A stretch of DNA of 64,000 nucleotides from NCBI RefSeq assembly GCF_003286085.1, contig NW_020825288.1:16988001-17052000 (forward strand), read 5' to 3'. Position numbers and translations under genes: made by a program. Below the pieces are notes generated by a model. It worked only from the letters and a program-made list of their open reading frames with translations. It was not told the origin of the DNA and did not search any database. The stretch comes from Drosophila persimilis. Taxonomy: Eukaryota > Arthropoda > Insecta > Diptera > Drosophilidae. Below, in pieces: positions 47,701 through 60,600 of this stretch (the first letter of the stretch is position 1; each line of letters opens with the position of its first letter).

Positions 47701-50700
47701 GCATTCATGCGCGGCCTCAGGGCCACCTCCATGTCCAGATCGTCGCGGGCTCGCCAGTTTGTGTTCTGCAAGTATCGGGTGACCAGTTAGTTGTGATTCT
47801 TAAGAACCCTTGTGCTTTGGATACTTACATTGCGATTCATGTCATTCTCCGCCTGCACCTTCTCCATGGCCTTCTGGTTTACATTGTTGGGTGCAGTATA
47901 GTGACGTCGCTTCTCGCGGGGCACTGCCCGTCGATGTTTGTGCGGCGGCGGCACCTTCTCGACAATCTTCTCGGTGTCCTCCGACGCCGAGCCAGCGGAC
48001 ATCTCATTGATGATCTGACGAGCGGCCACGCTCTGGAACACCGGCTCGGGGCTGATGTCCGTCAGGCTCTTGTTGAGGCTCTGCAATGAGTCTGTCTTGG
48101 TGCGTAGTGCCACCCTGGCACTGTCCCGCGAGGGATTCGCCTGCTGCTGCAGTTGCTTGGCGAAATAGGCATTGGCCAGAGGATTCAGATGCTCCCGCTG
48201 CTGCTGGTGGTGGTTCTGATGATGGTTCTGATGGTGGTGGCCATTGCTCTGTGGTATTGGCGCCGATGACGGTGCTGGTGGTGGCGGCGGCTGATGCTCG
48301 TAGTTGCTGTTCCTGTCATAATCGTAGCTGCTGCCGTTGAAGTGGTGGCCGTTCTGCTTCACGGCTCCACCGCCGTTTATGTGGCGACTGTTCCTAGGCT
48401 TCGGTGGCTCGCTGTAGTTCCGCGGCAACGACTTTGAGCGGCTATGATGTCCGTTGGTCATCTGCTCCTCCAGGCTGTGGCCATACAGTTGCTGGTGCTG
48501 CTGCTGATGAGCTAGCTGTTGCTGCTGCTGGGCGTACTGTTCCTCCTCCAGCACCTGGTCCAGGTTCTGTATGGAGTTGCTGAGACCACGCTCGCTGCGA
48601 TCGCGATGACGACGCTCCGACTCCCGCTTCACGATGCGAACCGTTTTGATCTCCTGCTTCTCGAGATTGCTCAAATTGGCGAACGGATTGCTGTCCAAGA
48701 AGCCATCGCTGTCCACGCCACTCATTTCCAGGGCATCGCTGCTGCCGCCTCCGTTGTAGCGATTGTAGTCGCTCAACTTGGCCGAGCTGTTGGTGTCCAC
48801 ATAGAGCGGTGTGGACAGATTGAGGGTCGAGTCGTTGAGGTTCTGCCGACTGCCGTTCCATTGCTGCATATTGGCATCCAGATCGGTCTCTGTCCAGCTG
48901 GTCGAGTTGCTGCGCTTCTTGAGGCTGCCATTGGTGGAGCCACCCCCATTGACGGCTGTCATTTCCTTGTTGCCAATCTCCTGGTACAGACGCGTCGAGT
49001 TCTCCGTGAGTTGACGCACGGCCGAGCTCAGTTCATGGCGCTGTCGCTGCATGTCGCCCACCAGGGACTGCACCCGCTCCAACTCCGACTGCAACACGAC
49101 AGCTGTCTGGTCGCCGCCATTCACATGGGACCCATCGTTGGCCAACATGCCGTTGCTGGTGCTGGCCCGCGTGGCCTGTACCTTCTGGCGGAGCAGGAGC
49201 AGCTCTTGCTCGAGACGGGCATTTCCGGCTACGGTTTGCTCCAGTTTCTGCAATACAAGATTCGGGGATGATTAATCGGTTCAACGCTTTGGCTGTGGCA
49301 CATGCAGATGAAAGGCGGTTGGTAGAAGTCTTTTGCATTCAATCGTTTGTCACTGCACCGAGGGAACGAAAACGAACCAAATCTCGTGATGACCTGAAGA
49401 CTTTTTCCCCCAAGCGAGGAGCTCATTGGAATATTAGTTTATGTTAGACTTTAGGTTTTACAATGATTTTCATTAGTTACAGAAGCGACATGCGAAGTTC
49501 AAGCAGACAAAAAACACGTAGCTGCAAAAAACTTCTACTAGGCACCTTGGCTACCTTTGAGTTGTCGGCCAGCAGCTGGTGGACACGCGACAGCTCGCGC
49601 TCCAGGATGTGCTGCTGCTTCTTGGCCGCCTCCAGTGCCATGGGAGTGGCGTTGCTGTCGTGGATGCGTGCCCGCAGGCCGCCCAGGGCCCTCTCCAAGT
49701 CCTCCTTGTCGCGCTGCAAGCTCTGCAAGATGCCCGACTCTTCCTGCAGCAGCTGATCGAGCTGGTACAGCTCTCGTACTTTGGCCTGAACCAACAGATT
49801 CAATTCAACATTGGAATACTTAACAAATCAAAGGTGAATCGAACGCACCTGCAACTCTGCCTGATTGGGGCTGAGGCGTTCCCACTGTTTTTGCTCCTCC
49901 TGCAGCATCTGGCGCTCCTGCATTCGCTGATTGAACTCCAGGCGATCCAGAGTGGCCGGCTGAGCCCGCCCGTTGGCATCGTTGCGGTACAGAGAGCCCA
50001 GCTTTACCATGTTGTCCACCAGATTGACCAGCGGCTTGCTCTTCTCGTACTGCCGCTCCAGGTCGAGCAGGTGCTGCTTCAAGTAGTCCAGTCGCTGGAT
50101 GCTCTCTGCTCGGGTCAGACCCTCGGCACTGCGCAGGCGGTTCTGTAAGGGGTTTCCATATAGAAGAAAGTGTTAGTGGTGTCTAAAGTAAAGGCGGATC
50201 TCAAGTTAAGTGAAGTTTAAGATAAGCGAGATGATTAGTCACAGGCAACCAGCACCGTTAGTTAGTCAAAGACAACCCCCCACCCCCAACCACCGACAGA
50301 CATAAATAATCATTCGGGTAGCCACCTGAACATCATGTATATCGCTGCAGCACTGCTCGATGGCACGGGCTGTCTGGCTGCTCTGGCGTCGCAGCTGTAT
50401 GAGCAGCAGGACCAGCTCCTCGTGGGTGCGGCTCAACAGATCGCCTGCCGACACATCCAAGTTCTGTGGGTGGTGCGAAATGGTAAGTACTTGACTGGAT
50501 GCACTCGACCCCGACTGGTACATCTATCAGTGCCCCTTCCCTGGTGTGGCAACTTACCCTAATCTGGCTGCTCGTCTCCCGCTCTAGCATATCGATTTCC
50601 GCCCGACTGCCGACACGTCGCATCCGGAACTGCTGCTGCTGCTGCTGCTGCTGCTGATGCTGATGCTGCTCCTGCTGTTGCTGATGCTGCGGCGTGGATG

Positions 50701-53700
50701 TGGATGTGGATGGACCAGCTCCAGAGGCGTAGAGGCCGCGATCCGTCAGCACTGTGGCCTTGGCGTATTTCGTTTCCGCGGCGCTGCCATAGTAGGGGGC
50801 AAAGGCCGACTCCTGCTGGCCATCGGATGGATCCGGCTTCACTGTCAGATTCCCCATGGGCAAATTGTTCACATTGCGCACGGAAATCGAGGCTACAAGT
50901 CGGAGATGGATTTATTAAACAAATATTTCAGACTGGGAGCGGGGCTTAAAATAGTTTAAATGCGTGCGCGAAATATTTAGGAAAGCAATCAGTAATCAGT
51001 ATTCGGTAATCGATAATCGGTAATCGGAAAGGAATTCCCAGCAGTTTATTTTGCAATTAGTTTGTTGCCTCATTTTTAGAGGCACATATATCAATAAACT
51101 ACAGTCTAAGCTAAAAGCCAAGCGGTAACTGGTATATAAAAAACGTTTTGGTTTTTCTGCTACTGCTTTTGGTAATTGATAAATGGTAATTGGTTTAACT
51201 GCCCATAATAATACAGAATATAATACAATTAACGTATTAATGGTGTTCAAAATTTACAGCGTGTACATGTGTGTGTGAGATGGGTGCTTCTGTGTGTGAG
51301 AGTGAGGCGTATTTACAGGCGCTTTAATGACTTAATGAGATATATGAATAGGATTGATAAAAGTTGAAATTTGCTTACCAGTTGATTAACTAAACAAAAC
51401 AACATAACAATAATGACAACAACAACAACAACAACAACAAAACAAACATATCTCTGCATGAATACATGTGTGTGTATCTGTATCTGTGTGTGGTTTTTGG
51501 ACTTCAACACTAAATGTCTGTCTAAATTTACAAACGAGTGCAAACAGAAGTACACAGAACACAGAACATGATGAGCAGGCAGGGCAAATACACAATAAAA
51601 CTGGACAACAGAACAGAACAGAGCAGAGAGTGCGAAAACTAAATGAGAAACTACGAAAAGTATAGCATATTTTGTCGGGAACCGTGTTCAGTTGTTGTTC
51701 CGCGACTTTTGCACTTTGGGTGCTGGGGAGAATCCCTCAATGGGATTACCATTGTCATCGTCGGTATTACTTTGGCCACTGCCATTCAGCTGCTGGATGA
51801 TGGAGCGAACACTGCTGGTCAGCGGCAGGCTGACCTTGGGCCCACTGCTACTCGCACTGCGTGTGGATGTGGGTGTCCTGGCTGATGTTGCCATTGGCGC
51901 TGCGGTCTCCACATTGTGGCTGGTGGTTTTCATTAGGCCACTTGACATGGCATCCCATTGGCGGATGGTTTCGCGATCCAGTTCGTTCGATTTGTGCGAC
52001 AGATTCGAGGCTGTGTCCTCGCGCAGCACCTCGTACACATCCGAATCGGTCTGATCCTGGCTGTGAGTGGTCTGAGAGCTGTTGCCCATCAGCTGCACAT
52101 AGACATCGTGCTCGTCGCTGGCCGACTGTTGGTGCCGCTGGGGAGGCTTCTGGCTGTCATTCACATAGGTCACCTCACGGCTGAGCTTGGTCTTGGGCGT
52201 GCTGCATATGGGGCCGGCGGCGATCCTGTCGAGATCGTCCAAGGAGCGAGCATGCCGCTGCGAGACGCGACGCAGACTCTCCCGCCACAGGGTGTCCTCC
52301 TCCCAGAGCAGTTCGCCACCTAGAACTGAGAGTTGATTGCCATTATTGCATGTCACTCGTCCTGCTGTTAGTAGTGGCCCTCCTTCTGGGCCAGCCGACT
52401 CTGCAGAGGGTCTGCACTTGTCCACACCCACACCATGAACGTTAACACCATCGTTACCGCTATCGCTATGAGGTCCTTCATCCAAGAGGCTACCACCAAT
52501 CGATTTACGAGCGAGATTTGTGTTTTTAGTAGTTGTGAGAAATGAATGGGCTGGGTTTAGTGGATGGCTCTGGGTCCCGCTGCTGCTGGGGCTGCTGCTG
52601 CTGCCGCTGACCCCGCTCTCTCCTGCTGGCCCCTCCACTGCCTCGCCGCCCACAAGCTGCATGTTGTTCAGCTTGAGCTGCGCCTGGCCCGCCTTCAGGT
52701 TCAGGTTCTTGTTGCTGCTGTAGCTGAGCTTCTCGTTGTTGGCCTTCACGCAGTACAGATTCTTGCTGTCGATGGCCTGGTCCTTGTCCACCAGGGCATC
52801 CATATTAAACTGGTGCCGATCGATGGGATTGTGAATGTGGGCAATGTTCAGGCCATGGGCGTGGATGTCCCGCTGGTTGTTCAGCGGCAGTGGTGCCGGC
52901 AGCTCGGAGTAATAGTACGGAGCCGATTGCGTGGATATGTTGCTGTTGTTCCGGCTGTGCATGGGCGTGAGGTAGGCAGCCGCTGCCGCTGCCGCTGCCA
53001 CAGCCGCTCCTCCTTCGCCCAGCTGCTGGATGGAGTCCGTGGAGGAGAGGAAGTGGATGTTGCCGTAAAAGTGCTGCTCCCCGTCGCCGTCATCCGGATT
53101 GCGGAACGTCTTCGGCGGCTTGATCAGATTGGTCAGAATATCCGCGCCGGCCGCAGCATTGGCATCGTTCAGCAGGTGGCTGGTGGGCGTGGCATGACTA
53201 GTGCTCGTATGCTGATAGGGCAGCAGATCCCTGCCCTGGAGATGGCTCAGGTACGTGTCCAGCTCGTGGCTGCTCAGAGTCTCCTCGAACTGTTCGCTCA
53301 GCGACTCGATCTCACTGATCGACTCCTGGGAGAGGGGTCGCCGCGACCGCTGGCGATCCAGCTCCGAGTCCGACCGCTGCCTAAACTCCACGGACGACTC
53401 GTTCTCGCTGCTGTCCCCCACATAGCGCAGGGGCAGGGAGTTATTGCTGGGACACCGGGCCGGCGACGGACGCTGCTGTCCTCGCTTCCGATAGAGTTCC
53501 AGGTCCGAGGAAGTGCGCGAAGAGCTGTTGTCCGTCTGGCAGCTGTAGTTCGAATCGGACAGAGTGCGGGCGTGATGCTGCTTCAGCAGAACAGTGGGCG
53601 TGGCATTGCCTTTGATGGCCGTGGCAGCAGCCCGCGATACGGTGCCACCACGCGCCTTGGCAAAGTGGTCGGGCAGGGAGAGGCGACTGCTCTTCAGCGT

Positions 53701-54575
53701 GGTGCTCGGATCGGTCTTCGACAGATTGAGGGACGTATTGCTGGCATGCATCTTGGGCAGCTGCTCGTAGGACAGGTTCACCTTGCTGTCGCGCCTCTTC
53801 ACGGTGTCGTAGTGCTCCGAGGAGAAAATCTCCTCGGTCTTCAGCTCCTCCATGGGCGGCGGGGAGTCGGGAATGGGCGGCGGGGGCAATATTTCGCTAT
53901 CCGAGCTCTCCGCATAGTTGTTCAGCGGCGTGGAGGCGCCCAGGTAGTAGGACGCCGGCCTAAAAGTATCCGACAGACTGAAACGCGACCGCGAGCGCAG
54001 CTTTTTGGCCTCCAGCTGCTGCCTGCTGCTCTCGTCGTCGGCGTCTGAGCTATCGCTGGCTAGGGCCAGGGCACTTTTAGCTGGCTTCAGTATATCCGGC
54101 ATGTCCTTGCCCTGCCTCTTCTTGGACTTCTTCTTCAGAGTCTCCGTGCCGGATTTCTTACCCTTTTTCAGCGTAGAGCGACCTGAAGAGCAGTGTGCCT
54201 CTTCGGCTGCTGTGGCTGCTGCCGATGCCTTGACCCCTGCCAGCTCCATGTAAACAGGCTCCGCTTTGGTTATTTTGCTGCTGCTAGTGCTGGCAATGCA
54301 CATGATCTCGTAGTTGTTTCTGCCGTCCTCGTCCTGAATGCCCTTGGTCATTTCCACATAGTGATTCTCCTCCTCCAAGTAGCTGTCGTGCGTGGCCACC
54401 AGGCTGAGGGTGCCTGGTTGACCCAGTTCCACCTTCTTGGGTGTCATAGGCAGATAGTGGCTCTCATCGAACTGCTGATCCGTGGGCGTAATGGGCTCGT
54501 TAACATAAAGCTGCTGCAGCTCCTTATCACTTGGGAGGTCAGTCATGTCAGCCGACGACGCCTCCTTCTCCTCAT

Positions 54576-54612
<37 letters not shown>

Positions 54613-57600
54613 TTGTGCCAAGGCCTCGTCAATGTCATCATCTGTGTACTCCTCACAGGCAGTGCTCTCATCCTCATCATCCTCCAATTCATCTGCATAG
54701 GCATCGGAATCGGCATCGCCATCCCCATCTGCCTGTATATCGTCTCTCATTCGAGCTGCATCATCATCATCATAATCTATAGAGGCCTCTCCTAGTGGAG
54801 GCCTGCTTTCTGCCGTTGGCGTTAAATCGTCCTCGGTCTGTTGCTCCTCCTGCCTCTGCTGCTGCTGCTGCTGCTGCTCCTGCTCCTGCTTTTGTGCGGC
54901 CTCTTGTTGCTGCTCCTTAAACAGCTTTAGCTGCATCAGCATTGGTGTCTCCTCGGGATCATTAATCGCCACACTGTCCTGGGACGGTGCCTGTGCCTGT
55001 GCCTGTGTATGTACCTCTGCCTCTGCCTGGGCTTGGACTGGGCTCTGGATTGGCTTGCCAAATTCCATGTTTTCGTAGTTGCCGCTGCTGACCAGCTTAT
55101 TGTTGTATACGGGAACATAATTGGCATTCTGCGGCGACTTGGGCGCTGTTTTCTTTGGCAAAATGGGAACGGGCTGCTCCCCATCCTCCCCATCTATGTC
55201 CGCCGGTGGCAATTGCAATTTCAGTTTAGGCCTCTCTTCGGGCCGTTTGGGCTGTACCTGAATAATGGGCGTTCTGCTGGCCTCGTGCACTTTCAGAATG
55301 GGTTTTAGATGGAATTTTGCATTGATTGTTGGTGTCGTTGTTGGCGTTGTTGGTGTGTTTCCTTCTCCTTTTCCTGTTGGTGTTGTTGTTGGTGTTAAAC
55401 TGCTTAAGTTGTTGCTACTACTAAGTCTTTCTATTGTTGTTTTGTTCGTTTCTAATGCTATTGTTGTTGTTGTTGTTGTTGCTATTGCTATTGTGTTTCC
55501 TGTCGTTGTTGTTGTTGTTATTGTATTTTCATTAGTCGTTGTTGTTTCTGTTGTAGACCTTCCTGCCGCGCCACCATGATACCCTGTATCATCCACAGTC
55601 CCATCTGCGTGTTTTATCGTGCGTTTTTGTTTTATGTTTTTGCAAGTATTTTTTAAAATCGATTTTGATTTTTTTTTTACATTTACAACATTTACAAATT
55701 GAAAAATTGTATTTTTTTCGTTTAAAGAGAGCCAAAAATTAACGTATACACAACGAGAATATTTATATTTTTTATGTGGAAAAAGAAGAAATATAAAACA
55801 AATATTTTTATATCTTGCTGGTTTTGTAATTAAATTCAATCAGAATGGGTGTTCGATTGCGCTATGATCCCAGATTGAGTTTGAGTTGAGTTTTATTTCG
55901 TTTTTTTTGTGGTATTTTTTTTGTATTTTATTGGGGTTTAGTGCGAAGTTTACAGCGGCATTTAGTAGTAGAAATACCAATCACCCAATCATGTACGAAG
56001 TCGAAAATGAAATTAGCTACGCTAGAGATGGAATTTTGTGGAATATTTTTGGAGATGTTTTATACCATTTGCAAAGCTAAGCCCATGAAATAAATACATG
56101 TAAAAATAAAGAAAGAGAGAGAGATATATATATAGAGAGAGAGATGTGACTACATAGATATTTGTTTATGGATTATTCCGTTTTCCATTTTCCATTTTTG
56201 TTGAAAGAATGAAATGTAAAAATGTACAAACAGACGCTGTCGAGGTACCGCCTGCGTTGCCTACTTTCGGGCATCGTCTTTTAATTATTCTTTATCATCA
56301 TTTATCGCATTTGGAAGTTTCTATTGTGCATGTGTGTGTGTGTGTGTGTGTTTGTTGTGTTTGTGTGTTTGTGTAGCTGCGTGTGATGTGTGCGGACGGC
56401 AGGAAGGTTTCTTGTTTTTTGTTTCAGTTTCGATTCGGTTCGTTTAACTCGATTATTTCCTGTTTTCCAATTAACTCTATTTATTAAATCATAAAAAATG
56501 CAACAAACAAATTGGGGCTGCTACCCCAGCAAACAAAAAAGCTCACAAATATTAAACTACTTGAAGCTTTTGTGTTGTTAAGTCTGGCCATGATAAATTA
56601 GCATTGAAATGGGGGAAAGCTTACGTATACTAGGTTAATGGGAAAAGGATTGGCTGGTAAGGTTGGTAAGGTGGAAAGTACGCTGAAAAGGGCTTTTAAA
56701 TATTGTCTTAAAGCTCAATTCAGAATGGGAACGCAACGGTTTCCAGCCAAGTGTAAGCCCTGGGCTTAGCCCGGAGGAAGGAATTACGCAACTACAAAAC
56801 AAGAGGAGCGGGAACGGGAGCAGGAGCAGGCGCAGGAGGCAAAGTAGAGACCGTCTCGGTAGGGACAACATGCAACTAATTGAAAGCAAAGCAAGAGAGC
56901 AAATAAAAGTAAAAGTAAAAGTAAAGAACGCAGCACGCAGCACGCGGTTAGCAACAGCTACAGATACAGATATAGCTACAGATACAGATACCGATACTGA
57001 TGTACAGATACAGATACGGAATAGAGACAGATGCAGAGAGATACAGTCGTAGCACATAGGAGGGACAGACAGAGTGAAAGCAAAGCAAAAATGGGAAATA
57101 CGTATGGGATGCGATCAAGCCGGTGTTTGGACTCACCCTCATCGTCCGAGGAGTAGCTGTTGTACACTCCGCCGGGTCCCACATTGGCCTGAGTCTCCGA
57201 TCTGGAACGTTGTATGCCTCCGGCTGGGGCCGGATTGGCTCCTCCACCAGCGGCAGAGCTGCCGCCGTTGACCAAGAGGCCCGTCTTGCCGGCCTGGGGG
57301 CCATAGCGTGCGCCACTGGCCACCGCCGTCGAGGAGAGCAGTATGTTCGGGTTGCTGCCCAGCTTTGACATGGCGGACATGTTGCTGCCGCCCTGCTGCA
57401 CGCCCTTACGGGTGAGAGGGGACTGCAGCATGCGCTGCTTCCACTCCAGAAGCCGCTTCATTGACTCCTCCCGCTTGCGCTCCCCCTCTTGGGCGTGCTG
57501 CGGCGAGGGCACAGCCCCCGATGTGGGCGATGTTGTGGTCGAGTTGCCCGCCGAGTAGTCGTCATCCATGCCGCCGCTGCGCTTCGGTAGCCGGGCACTG

Positions 57601-60600
57601 GCCGAGCGCAGGAACTGCTCGTTCTTGCATATGATCTCCTGCGTGGACATCGAGGGCGGGAAAATGGAGCCCGGATGCACATTGAGTGGAGGCAGCTCCT
57701 CCGAGTGCTGCTGCTGCAGCTGGTGCTGGTGCTGCTGCTGTTGTGGCAGGGCGGAGGCAGAGCGGGCCACCGACCCACAGCCTGCCCCCTGGCTGGCCGA
57801 GCGACTCATGCGTGGCATGCTGCTGGCGACGCCACCCTGGGCCTGGGCCTCGGCCAGCAGTTCCTGGCGCTTGTACGCCCGCTCGTAGGGATTCTCGTAT
57901 CCAATGGTGTTCACGCCCGACCCAAAGTCCCCGGCTGCGGTGCGATAGCTGCCCGCCTGCTGTGGCTGCGCTGCGCCCGCTCCTCCGCTCTGCAGGTAGA
58001 GCGCACTCTTGCGCATCTTCTCCGCGTAGCTGGCCTCCGAGTAGTAGAAGCTGTCCGGAGTGCGGTTGATGTCCAGGCTGGACTTGGGTCGCGGGGCACG
58101 TCCGCTTTCGTGCTTGCTCTGGGCCACCGCTGCGGCGGCCGCAGCTGCAGCGGCCTCGGCACGCGCCTCATACTCCAGAAAGTCAGCCGAGTGTGGTCGC
58201 ACGATGGCCGCTGCGGAGCGGGCACGCAAGTCCATGGTATTGATTAGCTGATCAGCGTTGGCCTGCGGGGAGGAATAAAGAGAATGAGCAAGCAAGAGAG
58301 GGGGTTATGTTATGTTATGTAATGGCTGGATGGCTGGCTGGTTGCTGGGTGGCTGGTAGGGCGGTTGGCATTTTAAAACTGCCGCTGGGAGATTGGCGTG
58401 GCCCGTAACTTGTTCGACACTTTGCACAGGCGAAGGCACACACACGGAGGCACAGCTGCTCCTGGCCAGGCCCAGGACCGGGCCCATAAATCATGCACGC
58501 TACTCATTTCCTGGCCGTCTTGGCCGTCTTGGCCGTTTGACCCACAAAGCAGCTGCTCAAGTTCCTGCTCCTCCTCCTGCCACGTCTGCCAGTGCCTCAT
58601 AAAGTTGCATTTGAAGGAAATTGCAGCGCCCGACCCATGGGTGAACAAATTTCTGCAATTTAGCAACCCACTGACACACTAACGTCCAATTAAAGAGTGC
58701 GCGCGGGCAGCCAGCAAAGTGCGGGGGCTCGAGAGGCGTCTGGGGTGGGCCTCCCAGCCGACTGCTGCTCGAAACGGAAAGTTTCCAGCTAAGACTCTCA
58801 GGTATTCTGTTGGCCAACAATGTGCATGGGGACGGGGAATGGAGAGGGAATGTTGCACTAAAAGGGCACTTCAGGCAGATGGACCTGAAATACGTTTTGT
58901 ACTCGGCTTGATGGAGTCCTTCGCTGTATCATCCTGTGCCGCAGCTCACAGGCATCGTGTATCTCACAGGCAACAAGGCAACAAGGCAACACAGCAACAT
59001 AATCAGAATTTATTCCTGCCCCGGCAAGGGCAAATAAAAGTGAAACCCTGCTACGTGCTGAGGTGGAATTCCGGGAAACTTTCGAACTAGGTCAGAGCCC
59101 CTCCTGGAACCCCCTTCGTGCTGCACTTCCAGCTCCATTCATTTGCTGCAATCAGACAACATCAAGTAGCATCGCAGATGATTTGATGGGATGACCTTCG
59201 CCCACGTTCACGCCCACGCCAACCTTAACGTCAACGCCAACGCTAACGCCAACACCCCCAAGTGCCCCTAAAGTTTCGAATGCGAAGGGATGCCATGGAT
59301 ACCATGGATACCATGGATATCAAGTGGCAGGTAATCAGAAACCGTGTGGCTGTTGCTGCTGGTGGTGGCATGCAACTTTGATTGCCTTCGGGGAGAATTG
59401 CACTTACCTCCAAGTGGTTGGGCGTGTATCGTTGGGGCATGGCCGGCAAATGCTTACTGCCATCGTAGCTGGGCGGGCTAAGGGGCCGTCGGTAGCTGGC
59501 CGCCTCCTGCAGCAGAGCCTCCTGGGCGGACATGGGCACTGCGCCACCGCCACCGCCGCCCAATTGCGACATGTTGTAGATATCCTCGTAGTCCGCTGCA
59601 GCTGCTGCGGCAGCAAAGAGGCGCTGTTGCTTGGACCGTCCATAGGCATCCGGAGTTCGTCGCTCGGCCTGCAGGAGCTGCTGCTGGGTGGGATAGCCGC
59701 CTCCGCCTGCGGCCCGCTGCTGCTGTATCAGCTTCGCCATGTATATCTCCCGCTCGCCGTAGATCTCCTCGGCGGCCCGCTGCTGCTGCAGTCGGACAAT
59801 CTGCTCCTCCATGTCTAGCTGCTGCTGCTGGAACTGCGCCTCCAGATGATCCAGATTGTACTGCTGCTGGGCCTGCTGCAGCTGCAGGGCAGACGATACG
59901 TGGCCCGTCCTCGTGTCGTAGATGGCATGATGCTGCTGCTGCTGCGGCTGCTGTGGCTGCTGCTGAGATCGTTGTTGTTGCTGTTGTTGGTGCTGCTGCT
60001 GCTGCTGCTGATAAAGCTGCTGCGTGGGCGACATCAGGCGACGACTAGATGACTGCTGCTGCTGCTGCGGCTGCGGCTGTTCGTTGTGCTCCGGCGATGG
60101 GGAGGAGTAGCCGCCGTCGTTGGTGCGACGCGGCTTGGGCGGAGCATTGGCGTACAGGGGCTGGGCTCCACCGCCGCCAGTGCTTCCGGCGTTGTCCGAG
60201 GACGGCGTCGGCTGTCCCTTGCTGGGCTGCGATTGCAGGGTGTGGATGCCCGAGTCCGAGTTCTCCCCACTGTGGTTGAGGGAGGAACTGACACTCGGCT
60301 CCGATTCACCGCTGCTAGGAGCCTGCATCAGACTGGCCGCCGCCAGGGCTCGCACCCACTGCATCATGGCGTCGGCACTCTCCGCCGCCAGCCAGTAGGT
60401 TCTCATGTTCTGGTGCTCGCACTTGAAGGCAAACTTGCGGTAGATCTTGTCCTCCGGCAAACAGGCGGACACACGATACGAAGGCAACAGCACCGACCCC
60501 AGCAGCTTCTCCTCCTCGGGCCCCTTGTAGTAATACATGCAGTACTCGGCCAGGACGAACCACCGCTTGCGCCACACCTTCAGGCCATCGGAGCCCTGCT

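Noticed and set aside
52564-54048. 494-codon + strand frame
   Set aside because: Antisense to the alternative PH-gene exon; no domain, no promoter or poly(A) context.
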